Assembly: GCA_965660195.1 (NCBI GenBank) | Contig: CBFHZM010000041.1 | Location: 1-15,150 of the forward strand | Length of the DNA: 15,150 nucleotides | Origin: JAYODZ01 sp965660195 | GTDB lineage: Bacteria; Pseudomonadota; Alphaproteobacteria; RS24 | Reading direction: 5' to 3' | Shown here: positions 1 to 7,534 of the stretch, piece by piece | How positions within the stretch are numbered: position 1 is the first letter of the stretch | How the letters are laid out: each line of letters starts with the position of its first letter | Made by a program: the position numbers and the translations under genes | Notes under the pieces: generated by a model | What the model saw: only the letters and a program-made list of their open reading frames with translations | Databases searched by the model: none | What the model was told of the DNA's origin: nothing

Positions 1-19
1 CTCCAATTAATGGAGAAAG

Positions 20-34
20 GCAAAAATCGTGCCA
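20..34 (-). promoter_or_regulatory. Sigma-54 (-24/-12) promoter firing leftwards out of the window
   Basis: Read on the minus strand this is TGGCACGATTTTTGC, a full match to the RpoN consensus TGGCAC-N5-TTGC with GG and GC at the right spacing. It lies about 90 bases downstream of the fliN stop in a gene-free stretch, so the next gene to the left, outside the window, is probably a separate RpoN-dependent flagellar unit. The predicted start of transcription is near position 8. Confidence 0.85.
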
Positions 35-102
35 AACGCAAAACTCTCTCGGGCCAGCATTAAATTGTTGTTTTTATTTAATAATTTTATTTATATTTTA
101 AG

Positions 103-120
103 CTGTCAAGAAATCGACAG
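103..120. repeat. Palindrome CTGTC-N8-GACAG just after fliN
   Basis: This inverted repeat directly abuts the fliN stop codon. As RNA on the minus strand it could form a 5-bp stem with an 8-base loop, but what follows is AT-rich without a clean run of U, so it is a poor intrinsic terminator. The same arms with the same 8-base spacing recur at 10975-10992 in front of the FleQ-like gene, which makes a protein-binding site possible. The rest of 1-120 is an AT-rich stretch (61-100) and the sigma-54 promoter. Confidence 0.4.
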
Positions 121-447
121 TTAGAGGTTTTCAACCCGCTTTTCGGGGTCGACAATCTCAGTAAAGCGAATACCAAAGCGTTCGCCGACCATCACTACTT
201 CGCCGCGCGCAATCATCGTACCATTGGCCATGATATCCAGTGGATCGCCAGCGAGGCGATCGAGTTCGACAACTGAGCCTTCATTGAGACGCAGAAGATC
301 GCGAATTTTAATCTCGGCATTGCCGACAACAACGGTCAATTCGACATCGATGTTTTCTAATACACGCAGGTTTTCAACCCCAACACGCTCTGATTTCTCC
401 GCGGCTGGTGCGGCTTCCTGGGCTTCAGTCTGCTCTTCGTTTTCCAT
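121..447 (-). CDS. fliN: Flagellar motor switch protein FliN
   Basis: FliN is a C-ring subunit that, with FliM and FliG, sets rotation direction and also docks the FliH-FliI export complex on the cytoplasmic face of the basal body. The 108-residue protein has an acidic, Ala/Glu-rich tail (residues 1-25) followed by a SpoA domain (about 30-100). Typical family features are VELTVVVGNAEIKIRDLL (35-52), the GSVVELDRLAGDPLDIMANG segment (57-76) and the closing GERFGIRFTEIV (88-99). The ATG is supported by a GGAAGGA ribosome site 7 bases upstream. It lies 15 bp after fliM and ends the fliKLMN group. The length is somewhat shorter than the 137 residues of E. coli FliN, as in many proteobacteria. Confidence 0.96.
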   Translation of the reverse strand: MENEEQTEAQEAAPAAEKSERVGVENLRVLENIDVELTVVVGNAEIKIRDLLRLNEGSVVELDRLAGDPLDIMANGTMIARGEVVMVGERFGIRFTEIVDPEKRVENL

Positions 448-462
448 GATCGGATCCTTCCA

Positions 463-1443
463 CTACGCGTTGGGTTCGTTTTTCCTGGTCAAGCTAATAG
501 CGGCTTGGCCTGCCACCTCGCCGAGCTCACCGAAATAATAGGGTTCTTGTTCTAAAAATACCTCGACGCTCTCATTCAGTGCCATGGGCACTACATCACC
601 GGGTCGCAAATAAATAAGGCGCGTTAGAGAGAGAACGGGATTACCCAAACGGGCTTCCATATGCAGCGGGATGTTGAGAACTGCCCGTTCTATTTTGGTG
701 CGCCACGAAACATCGTCGTCGACCGTTTCGCTCTGTACCCTTGACCGTAATTGCGAGGCAATCGGCTTCAGAGTTTGCAAAGGATAAATAATATCAAAGC
801 TGGCTGGATCTAAATTCGGCAACTGCACTACGAAAGAGCAGATTATGACCATATCGCTTCCATCTACAAAGGAAGCAAATTGCGGATTCACTTCGCGCCC
901 CACCTGATGCATCGTCAGTGGTAAAAGATCGCGCCAGGAGACTTCTAACATCTGGCACAAGCCTTCGGTAACCAGCTCTATCACGCGCTCTTCCGTAGCT
1001 GTGAATTCAGCCCGCCGGCTATCAAGAGATCTTACCTTACCGCCATAATAGGAATCTGTGAGCAGTGAAATAAAAGATGGATTCAGCACCATCAACATGG
1101 AGCCACGCAATTCGTCAATCTTAACAGTGGTCAAGCTCATGAAGCTGTCAATGCCACTGCAATATTCGTCGAAAGTTTTCACCTCTGGCGGAAACGAAGA
1201 AATTCGCGGCTGTATGCGCAGCATCGGCAGAAATGTTGTTCGTGCTTGACGCGCGAAACGCTCGTTAATCATACGCAGGGCGTAATAATCACCGAGCACC
1301 GACAAATCGTCCGACCCGAACGAAAAAGGTCGGACAGCATCTGACGCCGAAACGTCAACCGTCGAAGCGCCAGTCGGACGATCGGAAAGACCATCGATTA
1401 AGGCATTGACCTCATCGGTAGATAGTTTTCGGGTCGATGACAC
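463..1443 (-). CDS. fliM: Flagellar motor switch protein FliM
   Basis: FliM is the C-ring protein that binds phosphorylated CheY and transmits the switch signal to FliG. The N-terminal peptide LSTDEVNALIDGL (residues 7-19) is the CheY-P binding motif (LSQxEIDALL-like). The central CheC-like domain (about 45-235) contains YYGGKVRS (132-139), which corresponds to the conserved Gly-Gly loop that contacts FliG. The C-terminal SpoA domain (about 245-320) binds FliN. At 326 residues it is of normal family length. The start is GTG, chosen because the CheY-binding motif begins at residue 7 and GGGAG lies 8 bases upstream. It lies 21 bp after fliL, in the fliKLMN group. Confidence 0.96.
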   Translation of the reverse strand: MSSTRKLSTDEVNALIDGLSDRPTGASTVDVSASDAVRPFSFGSDDLSVLGDYYALRMINERFARQARTTFLPMLRIQPRISSFPPEVKTFDEYCSGIDSFMSLTTVKIDELRGSMLMVLNPSFISLLTDSYYGGKVRSLDSRRAEFTATEERVIELVTEGLCQMLEVSWRDLLPLTMHQVGREVNPQFASFVDGSDMVIICSFVVQLPNLDPASFDIIYPLQTLKPIASQLRSRVQSETVDDDVSWRTKIERAVLNIPLHMEARLGNPVLSLTRLIYLRPGDVVPMALNESVEVFLEQEPYYFGELGEVAGQAAISLTRKNEPNA

Positions 1444-1464
1444 GCTTGACGCTCCCGCTTTACC

Positions 1465-2082
1465 TTATTGCAACACAAATGACGTGAATAGAACGTTCTC
1501 AACGCCGCCAAAACCCTCGAGTTCCTCAAGTTTTGCATTGATCGCATCTCGAATTGAGTCCGCTAATTTTTGCTTACCAGCGCGACCTTGAACTTCAGCT
1601 TCATTAAACTCGCTCATAACAATTAGGATTTCCGAGCGTAACGCCGCCTGATGCGCGTCGACATTAGCCATGACCTGATCATCATACTGCGTCGATACTG
1701 CAACGCCGACTTGCAGGAACTTGCGCGAGTCGCGCAAATTCGTCGTCATGTTACCAGTAAACTCGTAATAGGTCGTATCGAACGTCTCGACATCCGGTAC
1801 ATCTTTAACTTTTTTCTTTGGCAAACCATCTTCACCAAGCTCTTCCTCGGCCGCTGCATCCTCTTCCGCAGCAGCTTCCTCTTCAGAAGCGGCAGGTTTA
1901 GAGGCCTTTTCTTGCCGCTCGATAATCTGTTCGATCTCGGCTGATGGATCCGTGTTATTGCCACCAAACACTAAGAAGCCCAACAAGAGGCCAACGGCGA
2001 GAAGCAAAAGCCCGCCAACACCAAGCAAGATAATGAGGAGCATGTTGCTCTTTTTTTCTTCGCCTTCAGCTTCATCCGCCAT
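1465..2082 (-). CDS. fliL: Flagellar basal body-associated protein FliL
   Basis: FliL is an inner-membrane protein with a periplasmic domain that surrounds and stabilises stator units. The 205-residue product has a short cytoplasmic acidic start (MADEAEGEEKK), one membrane segment (about 14-40, very Leu/Gly rich), a long acidic Ala/Glu linker (about 60-90), and a FliL-type periplasmic domain ending in ENVLFTSFVLQ. I chose the ATG at 2082. An in-frame GTG at 2091 would leave only 3 bases after the AGGAG ribosome site, against 12 for the ATG; neither spacing is ideal. The acidic linker is longer than in the E. coli protein (154 residues) and explains most of the extra length. It sits between fliK and fliM. 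Confidence 0.93.
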   Translation of the reverse strand: MADEAEGEEKKSNMLLIILLGVGGLLLLAVGLLLGFLVFGGNNTDPSAEIEQIIERQEKASKPAASEEEAAAEEDAAAEEELGEDGLPKKKVKDVPDVETFDTTYYEFTGNMTTNLRDSRKFLQVGVAVSTQYDDQVMANVDAHQAALRSEILIVMSEFNEAEVQGRAGKQKLADSIRDAINAKLEELEGFGGVENVLFTSFVLQ

Positions 2083-2119
2083 GATAGTCACTCACTCCTA
2101 AAATTAGTTCCTTTGGCTA

Positions 2120-3457
2120 TTACGCCGTGACATTTACGCTACTCGGATGCACATTCCGTGCCGAGTTTACCAAATCCGCGTCATCGTGAATAGTCTCCGC
2201 CCTCGCGGCTCGATTTTTTTCGCCTCTGGAACCCGATTTTTCGCGCTGAGGGGTAGGCTGGTCTTGCGATTGCCGCTCACCGGACCAAGTCGCGGTATAT
2301 TGCGACATACGTAGGCCAGATTGTTCCAAAGATTGTGCCAAACGCGCTTCTGCGTCGGACAATAGGCTCGCCGTCAGACTGGACTCTGCTATCACTCTCA
2401 CGCGCACATCCCCCTCGGCTAAGGCGAGTGAAATACGCAGTTTACCCAGTGACTTAGGATGCAATTGGAGATCAATTTCCTGCTCGCCACGCTCGAGCGA
2501 CGAAGCCAAGCGCGCGCCAAGCTTTTCTTGCCAATCGCGTTTCATAAAATCGAGCATCGTTTCACCGGCTTCGGCATTCATCAGCCCGTTGACCGATGCT
2601 TCGCTCGCCACCGCTCCTCGATCTAAAGGTGTGCTAGGTGCACGAGTAGTTTGCGCCAGCGAGGCCTCATGAGAAGATATTTGCGTTGAACGGTCGACAC
2701 GCTCGGGCCGCACCCCCTCGGCCGAGCTATCTGGGCCCGCTGACAAAGACCGCGTGCGGGGTATCATTTCCGCATTACTTTCTGTGTCATCACCGCCAGC
2801 ATCGCCACTGGCATTACTCGTTAGCGTTTGGAACTCGCGCGTCTCGCCACGGCGGCGCGGCCGCGGCTCAAAAGGTTGCGATGCCGTCGTGCTCGGAATG
2901 CCTTCGGGGTCCCCCTCTCGCAGCTCATTTGTCTTTTCTGACGTTGATGCATTTCGCAGTTGCTGTGTCTGGCGTGATAGCTCGACTTCAACATCAAACT
3001 CCAGATCTGTCGCACCACCATCTAACGGCTTGTCTGTCTTGGACATAAATATATCTTTTTTGCCCATGCTAAAGGCATCACCATCTGGCAAATCGGCATC
3101 CAGCATCGCGATCGGCGTGCCGCCAGCATCAGCCGTTGCTGTAGCGCTCAAGCCTTGCGATGTTTCTGGAACTATGAGCGGCGCCACCAAGGCGTTGGCG
3201 ATCGCCTCCTGATCGCCATCCAAAGGCAGAGCCGTTTCCAGCAAATCTTCATTGAGATCGACGCCCACATCCTCAGCTGAAAGCTGACCATCTTCAACAC
3301 CGCCAAGAGACAGTGTTTTCTGCCCCTCGCCCGCCATGCCCAGTGGCAAGGCAAACAACAAGGCAAAATCGCCGCCAGCGGCTTGTCCTGTCGTATCGGG
3401 GTTTTGCAAAATTCTATCGATATATCGACCGAGGCCTTGCGAAGATATTTGGGTCAT
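2120..3457 (-). CDS. fliK: Flagellar hook-length control protein FliK
   Basis: FliK is the secreted molecular ruler that stops hook growth and switches the export gate from hook to filament substrates. The 445-residue protein has a low-complexity N-terminal region (about 1-300, rich in Ser, Asp, Glu, Arg) and a compact C-terminal Flg_hook domain (about 305-395). This includes the signature EIDLQLHPKSLGKLRISLAL (327-346) and VRVRVIAESSLTASLL (351-366). A hydrophilic tail of about 50 residues follows, as is usual for FliK. AGGA lies 4 bases before the ATG. It is the first gene after the sigma-54 promoter at 3506-3520 and probably leads a fliK-fliL-fliM-fliN transcript. Identification rests on the C-terminal domain and the position; the N-terminal part is not conserved in the family. 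Confidence 0.9.
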   Translation of the reverse strand: MTQISSQGLGRYIDRILQNPDTTGQAAGGDFALLFALPLGMAGEGQKTLSLGGVEDGQLSAEDVGVDLNEDLLETALPLDGDQEAIANALVAPLIVPETSQGLSATATADAGGTPIAMLDADLPDGDAFSMGKKDIFMSKTDKPLDGGATDLEFDVEVELSRQTQQLRNASTSEKTNELREGDPEGIPSTTASQPFEPRPRRRGETREFQTLTSNASGDAGGDDTESNAEMIPRTRSLSAGPDSSAEGVRPERVDRSTQISSHEASLAQTTRAPSTPLDRGAVASEASVNGLMNAEAGETMLDFMKRDWQEKLGARLASSLERGEQEIDLQLHPKSLGKLRISLALAEGDVRVRVIAESSLTASLLSDAEARLAQSLEQSGLRMSQYTATWSGERQSQDQPTPQREKSGSRGEKNRAARAETIHDDADLVNSARNVHPSSVNVTA

Positions 3458-3505
3458 GGCGTCCTATTATGGCGTCGTAAAAATAACAATTGTGGCTCAC
3501 GACGT

Positions 3506-3520
3506 GCAAATTGGGTGCCA
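3506..3520 (-). promoter_or_regulatory. Sigma-54 promoter for fliKLMN
   Basis: On the minus strand this reads TGGCACCCAATTTGC, a full RpoN match followed by A. It lies in the 71-bp gap between the fliJ stop (3529) and the fliK start (3457), giving a predicted leader of roughly 37 bases. It shows that fliK to fliN can be transcribed independently of the upstream fliE-fliJ genes. Confidence 0.88.
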
Positions 3521-3528
3521 GCGTCAGT

Positions 3529-3948
3529 TTAACCGCGGCGCCGGTCGAAAAGGTCAGACTCGGCCTTATCTTCACGGTCTTGCGCCTCGGTTTTCTTGCG
3601 CGCGGTAGCGACATCAGCCGCTCGCGTCTCGCGGCGGCGAGACTGCGCCACATCGCGTCGCGTTGTATCAACCTCTTGCGACAGAAAGCTCTCGCGGTTA
3701 CGCATCGTGTCGCGTTGTTCCATCATTTGACCGCGATACCAATTATTAGCACGCAACTGCCCTGCTGTTTGCTCACCAATACCATTCTCCGTTTGATCGA
3801 TGGCAGCATCGAGCTGGTCGCGCAAACGCTCGGTTTTCTCAAGCTCTTGCCGCAACAAGGATAGGTTGCGGGACTTTTTCGTGATCGAGATTTTCTCGCG
3901 CAAAGCCAGAAGTTCAAACACCGATCGACGCGGTTTATCGATTCCCAT
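3529..3948 (-). CDS. fliJ: Flagellar export chaperone-escort protein FliJ
   Basis: FliJ is the coiled-coil stalk in the centre of the FliI hexamer, linking it to FlhA and recycling export chaperones. The product is 139 residues, close to the usual ~147, almost entirely charged helix (Arg/Lys/Glu/Gln rich) with no membrane segment, as expected for FliJ. Sequence conservation in this family is weak, so the call leans on composition, length and position directly after fliI. An AGGAGG ribosome site ends 4 bases before the ATG and overlaps the end of fliI, an arrangement typical of coupled translation. The gene is followed by the fliK promoter. Confidence 0.85.
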   Translation of the reverse strand: MGIDKPRRSVFELLALREKISITKKSRNLSLLRQELEKTERLRDQLDAAIDQTENGIGEQTAGQLRANNWYRGQMMEQRDTMRNRESFLSQEVDTTRRDVAQSRRRETRAADVATARKKTEAQDREDKAESDLFDRRRG

Positions 3949-3956
3949 CCGACCTC

Positions 3957-5279
3957 CTAGCCCGCGAGAACGCGCAGGGCGTCCATACTCGAAGCGTAAT
4001 CCGCTTTTTCATGCTCGGGCTGCATGATATGCTCGACCAAACGGGGCCACATGGCAATCGCCTCGTCGAGCTCAGCATCTTGGCCTTGCGCGTATCCGCC
4101 CATCAACACCAGATCACGATTTTCTAAATAAACCGACACCAGGCGGCGAAAATTACGGGCCGCTTTAGCGGTTTCAGGCGGCACGATTTCATTCATCACC
4201 CGCGACACGGAAGCTGGTACGTCGACGGCAGGATAAATCCCCATCTGCGTTTGCTGCCGCGATAATAAAATGTGCCCGTCCAGAATTGCTCGCGCCGTAT
4301 CAACCACAGGGTCATTGCTATCATCGCCATCGGCCAGCACAGTATAGAAAGCTGTGATCGCCCCCTCGCCGGGAAGTCCCGTTCCCGACCGTTCAATCAA
4401 ACGCGGGATCATGGAAATCACAGAAGGTGGGTAGCCTTTCGAGGTCGGCTGCTCCCCAAGCGCCAAGCCAATTTCGCGCCTAGCATGGGCCACGCGCGTC
4501 AGGCTGTCCATAATCAGCAAGACATTCTTACCTTTCGCGCGGAAATATTCAGCAATCGCCGTGGCGCGCTCGGCGCCGCGTATGCGCAAAAGCGGTGATC
4601 GATCGGCAGGAACAGCAACAACAACAGTACGATCTTTGGCTTCACCGCTGAGAATATTTTGGACAAACCCACCGACCTCGCGACCGCGCTCGCCGATCAA
4701 CCCAACAACGATGACATCAGCTTCGGTGAAACGGCTCATCATGCCCAAAAGCACCGATTTACCCACGCCCGAGCCGGCAATAATACCAAGCCGCTGCCCC
4801 TGCCCAACGGTGAGCAAGCTATTAATCACACGCACACCCACATCAAGTGGCTTCGACACTGGTTGGCGTGCTAACGGATTGATCTCTTGCCCCATTAGCG
4901 GCCATGTTTCCTCCATAAATGGCATCGGACGGTCGTCTAGAGGTTTTCCGAGTGCATCCACAACGCGCCCGAGCAACGCCTCGCCGACAGGAATAGAAAA
5001 GCCATCATCGACAAGCCGAACTGTCGCCCCAACCCGAATGCGGGCCCCCACTTCATGCAATGAGAGGAGGTTCTTGCCTTGATCAAAACCAATCACCTCG
5101 GCAATGGCGTGCTTTCCGCCTTCGGTTTCGACTGAACACAAGGCACCTATCGTCGTCGGAAAGCCATCGCAACTCAACATATTGCCGTCATAGCGGCTGA
5201 CGCGACCTGTCAACATGACAGGTGCCAGAGCCTCGAGCGTCGGCCCGACATTAGCTAATTGTTCGGTTAACCCTCTCAT
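3957..5279 (-). CDS. fliI: Flagellum-specific export ATPase FliI
   Basis: FliI is the F1-beta-like ATPase of the flagellar type III export apparatus, at the cytoplasmic base of the flagellum. The 440-residue protein matches family length. It has an N-terminal beta-barrel region (about 20-95), a Walker A motif GSGVGKS (169-175), the catalytic-glutamate segment GERGREV (196-202), Walker B VLLIMD (253-258) followed by SLTRVAHARREIGLALGEQP, and DPVVDTARAILDGHILLSR (from 323), diagnostic of this ATPase family. All key residues are present. The start ATG overlaps the fliH stop (ATGA), so translation is coupled to its regulator FliH. Confidence 0.97.
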   Translation of the reverse strand: MRGLTEQLANVGPTLEALAPVMLTGRVSRYDGNMLSCDGFPTTIGALCSVETEGGKHAIAEVIGFDQGKNLLSLHEVGARIRVGATVRLVDDGFSIPVGEALLGRVVDALGKPLDDRPMPFMEETWPLMGQEINPLARQPVSKPLDVGVRVINSLLTVGQGQRLGIIAGSGVGKSVLLGMMSRFTEADVIVVGLIGERGREVGGFVQNILSGEAKDRTVVVAVPADRSPLLRIRGAERATAIAEYFRAKGKNVLLIMDSLTRVAHARREIGLALGEQPTSKGYPPSVISMIPRLIERSGTGLPGEGAITAFYTVLADGDDSNDPVVDTARAILDGHILLSRQQTQMGIYPAVDVPASVSRVMNEIVPPETAKAARNFRRLVSVYLENRDLVLMGGYAQGQDAELDEAIAMWPRLVEHIMQPEHEKADYASSMDALRVLAG

Positions 5280-6439
5280 TGATCGTCGTCCGTGTTATCG
5301 GATGATAATACCGGCGTTTCGATGAGAGGTTCTGCTCCGGGGGACGTCGTCGTGCCGTCATCGGCGTCTGATATCAGATCACGCATGACGCGGCCAATCT
5401 CCTCAAACCTATCGGCGTCTGCAACTTCGCCGCGCTCGATCAACATATCGCGCACCGAAATTGCACCTGCATGGATTTCAATGTCACCACGCAATTTCTT
5501 ATCATCTGCGAACAATTGCGCTGTCAAGGGCGGTGTAGACTGCTCCAAATACGGACGGATCGCGTCCAAATCCTCAGCGTTTAGGCTAATGGTCAATTTT
5601 TGCCCTGCTTGATCCACCATCTGCGTCAGACGGCGAATTTTATAGGCGAAACGCTCCGGCAAGTCAGAGATTGCCATGCCAGCGCGCTCTGCCGCAATAT
5701 GCAGAACCGCCTGCCGAAGCTCGGCTTCTAGGGCCTCACTAGCAATCCTATTGTCGGCCGAAAGCGCCGTTACAAGCGCTGCAAAGCGTTCCGCAACTTC
5801 GGCTAATTCTGCTTTGGCAGCGGCCTGGCCTTCGGCAAAACCGCGGTCATAAGAAGCGCTGCCTGGCACATCGTTGGCTGGCATAGGGGCCTCGACTTGG
5901 TCGACTTGGTCGACTTGGTCCGCTTGATCAAGCTCGGTTTGCTCCACTGACGTTTCCAGCGCCGAAAGATCTGATTCTGAGGCCGGTTTTCCCTCTATTT
6001 CTTCGTCATGCGCTATGTCGCGAGGGGGCTCGGCTTGAGAAGCTACCTGAGCCGTTTCAAAACTGGCTGCTGCAACCGCAATATCATCGGCGCTATCGTC
6101 CGCAGACGAGGTATCCGGCGCATCAAGCCCCGAAGAGGCTTCATTTGGCACCTCGGTTGACGTGTCTGTCGTGGGCGTGGCCGCTATATCCTGCGGCGCG
6201 CTCTCGGACGTCTCTGGAACCTGAGGTTCCGGCGCCGCCTGAGCATCCGTGCGCGCTTGTGCTTGCCGCGCCAGTTCAATCAATGGCGTTTTAGCAAAAG
6301 ATCCCTTCGCCTTACGCGGCGCACTGACTGAGCGCTGGTACGTGGCTTCGCGCGATGACCGCAGCAGGCTCTCGATCTCGAGACGGCGGAGGGCCGTAAC
6401 CTCGGGATCGGATACCATGTTTTCGACTGCTTCGCTCAT
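5276..6439 (-). CDS. fliH: Flagellar assembly protein FliH, with an expanded acidic middle
   Basis: FliH is the peripheral stalk-like partner and negative regulator of the FliI ATPase, and tethers it to FliN and FlhA. The C-terminal half carries the FliH features: YDRGFAEGQAAAKAEL (197-212), a helical segment with AVLHIAAERAG (244-254), and a C-terminal domain with RIRPYLEQ-like and DIEIHAGAISVRDMLIERG (319-337) regions. At 387 residues it is much longer than E. coli FliH (235). The extra length is an acidic, Ala/Ser/Thr/Asp-rich stretch (about 65-190) including three to four DQV/DQA repeats encoded by a 9-bp tandem repeat. The ribosome site before the ATG is weak (GGTAG), unlike the neighbours. 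It lies 42 bp after fliG and overlaps fliI by 4 bp. Confidence 0.9.
   Translation of the reverse strand: MSEAVENMVSDPEVTALRRLEIESLLRSSREATYQRSVSAPRKAKGSFAKTPLIELARQAQARTDAQAAPEPQVPETSESAPQDIAATPTTDTSTEVPNEASSGLDAPDTSSADDSADDIAVAAASFETAQVASQAEPPRDIAHDEEIEGKPASESDLSALETSVEQTELDQADQVDQVDQVEAPMPANDVPGSASYDRGFAEGQAAAKAELAEVAERFAALVTALSADNRIASEALEAELRQAVLHIAAERAGMAISDLPERFAYKIRRLTQMVDQAGQKLTISLNAEDLDAIRPYLEQSTPPLTAQLFADDKKLRGDIEIHAGAISVRDMLIERGEVADADRFEEIGRVMRDLISDADDGTTTSPGAEPLIETPVLSSDNTDDDQ
5892..5927. repeat. 9-bp tandem repeat inside fliH
   Basis: The unit TCGACTTGG occurs three times without error (5892-5918), followed by a degenerate fourth copy (TCCGCTTGA, 5919-5927). Read on the coding strand it encodes the DQ(V/A)DQVDQVDQV stretch in the disordered acidic part of FliH. 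The period is a multiple of three, so gain or loss of a unit keeps the frame. Confidence 0.9.
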
Positions 6440-6481
6440 CTACCAGACTTCCAAACTTTCGTGCTTCCTTAAACCGCTCGC

Positions 6482-7519
6482 TTAGACAAAATCGTCGCCA
6501 CCGCGGCCGGCCAGAACAATCGAGCCCTCGTCGGAGAGGCGACGCGCCACATTGATGATAGATTTTTGCGCTTCTTGCACTTCGGTTAAGCGAACTGGGC
6601 CCAGGGCTTCCATTTCGTCCATAATATTGGCCGCGGCGCGGCTCGACATACAAGCAAAGAGTTTTTCGCGCAGCTGGTCGTCGGCTCCTTTGAGCGCCAG
6701 CACCAAATCCTCTGTATCGACGCTCCGCAACAAGGTTTGTAGAGATTTGTCGTCCGACATGATGAGGTTTTCGAATACGAACATGCTTTCTTGAATAGCT
6801 TGCATGAGCGTCTTGTCGTCCTTGCCCAGCACTTTCATAATGCGGGCTTCCATGGTTTGCTTCGTGAAGTTCATGATCTTCGCTGCCGCTTTGACGCCGC
6901 CAACTTGTGAGGCACGCAACGTTGTATTGGCTTTGAACTTACGTTGCATAACAGCTTCCAACTCGCGCAAGGCGTCTGGCTGCACTGTCTCCAGCGTCGC
7001 AATACGGCGGATCACTTCCGGCTGCAAATCATCTGGCAACAGGATCAAAACATCTGCAGCTAATGCGAAATCGAGATACGAAATAATCAAGGCAATAATC
7101 TGCGGGTGCTCGTCGATAATTAGCTCCGAAATTGCGCGGGCATCCATCCAGTCCAAAATTTCAATCGGACGGTCGCTGCTGGACGGTGTGATCCGGCTCA
7201 ACACCGATTGCGCTTTATCTTCGCCAAGAGCTTTCGTCAGCACATTGCGAATGTAATTGCCGGCACCGAGACCAAGGCTCGTCTGTTCGCGGATAATTTT
7301 CAAAAATTCATCGAGAACCTTATTCACCGTATCTTGGTCGAGACCTTGCACCGAATACATCGCGGCGCCCAAATGCTGCACCTCCTTCGGCGTTAGGTTT
7401 TTTAAAATCTCCGAGGCTTCGTCTTCCCCAAGAAGCATCATCAAGATGGCTGATTTTTGGGTACCCGAGAGCAAATCATAGACTGAGATTTCGTCCGGAT
7501 TTTCTATTGTTTCAGGCAT
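6482..7519 (-). CDS. fliG: Flagellar motor switch protein FliG
   Basis: FliG is the C-ring protein that sits on FliF and interacts with stator MotA to generate torque. The 345-residue protein has all three domains: N-terminal FliF-binding (about 15-110), middle with the EHPQ motif (137-140) that binds FliM, and C-terminal with MFVF (246-249). The charged torque helix aligns with E. coli: Arg284 in LREKL, Asp301-Glu302 in MDEM, and Arg310 in GPVRL. Motor residues are therefore conserved, with Glu in place of the second Asp. A strong AGGAGG site lies 5 bases before the ATG. It lies 15 bp after fliF. Confidence 0.97.
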   Translation of the reverse strand: MPETIENPDEISVYDLLSGTQKSAILMMLLGEDEASEILKNLTPKEVQHLGAAMYSVQGLDQDTVNKVLDEFLKIIREQTSLGLGAGNYIRNVLTKALGEDKAQSVLSRITPSSSDRPIEILDWMDARAISELIIDEHPQIIALIISYLDFALAADVLILLPDDLQPEVIRRIATLETVQPDALRELEAVMQRKFKANTTLRASQVGGVKAAAKIMNFTKQTMEARIMKVLGKDDKTLMQAIQESMFVFENLIMSDDKSLQTLLRSVDTEDLVLALKGADDQLREKLFACMSSRAAANIMDEMEALGPVRLTEVQEAQKSIINVARRLSDEGSIVLAGRGGDDFV

Positions 7520-7534
7520 AGCGTCCTCCTCGGC

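Noticed and set aside
2326..2340. Sigma-54-like TGGCACAATCTTTGG on the minus strand in fliK
   Set aside because: The invariant GC of the -12 element is absent (GG instead) and it lies within coding sequence.
5205..5223. Inverted repeat ACCTGTC-AACAT-GACAGGT in fliI
   Set aside because: It has 7-bp arms but lies within the coding sequence near the fliI start (residues about 19-25) with no regulatory context; its spacing (5) differs from that of the two intergenic CTGTC-N8-GACAG sites.
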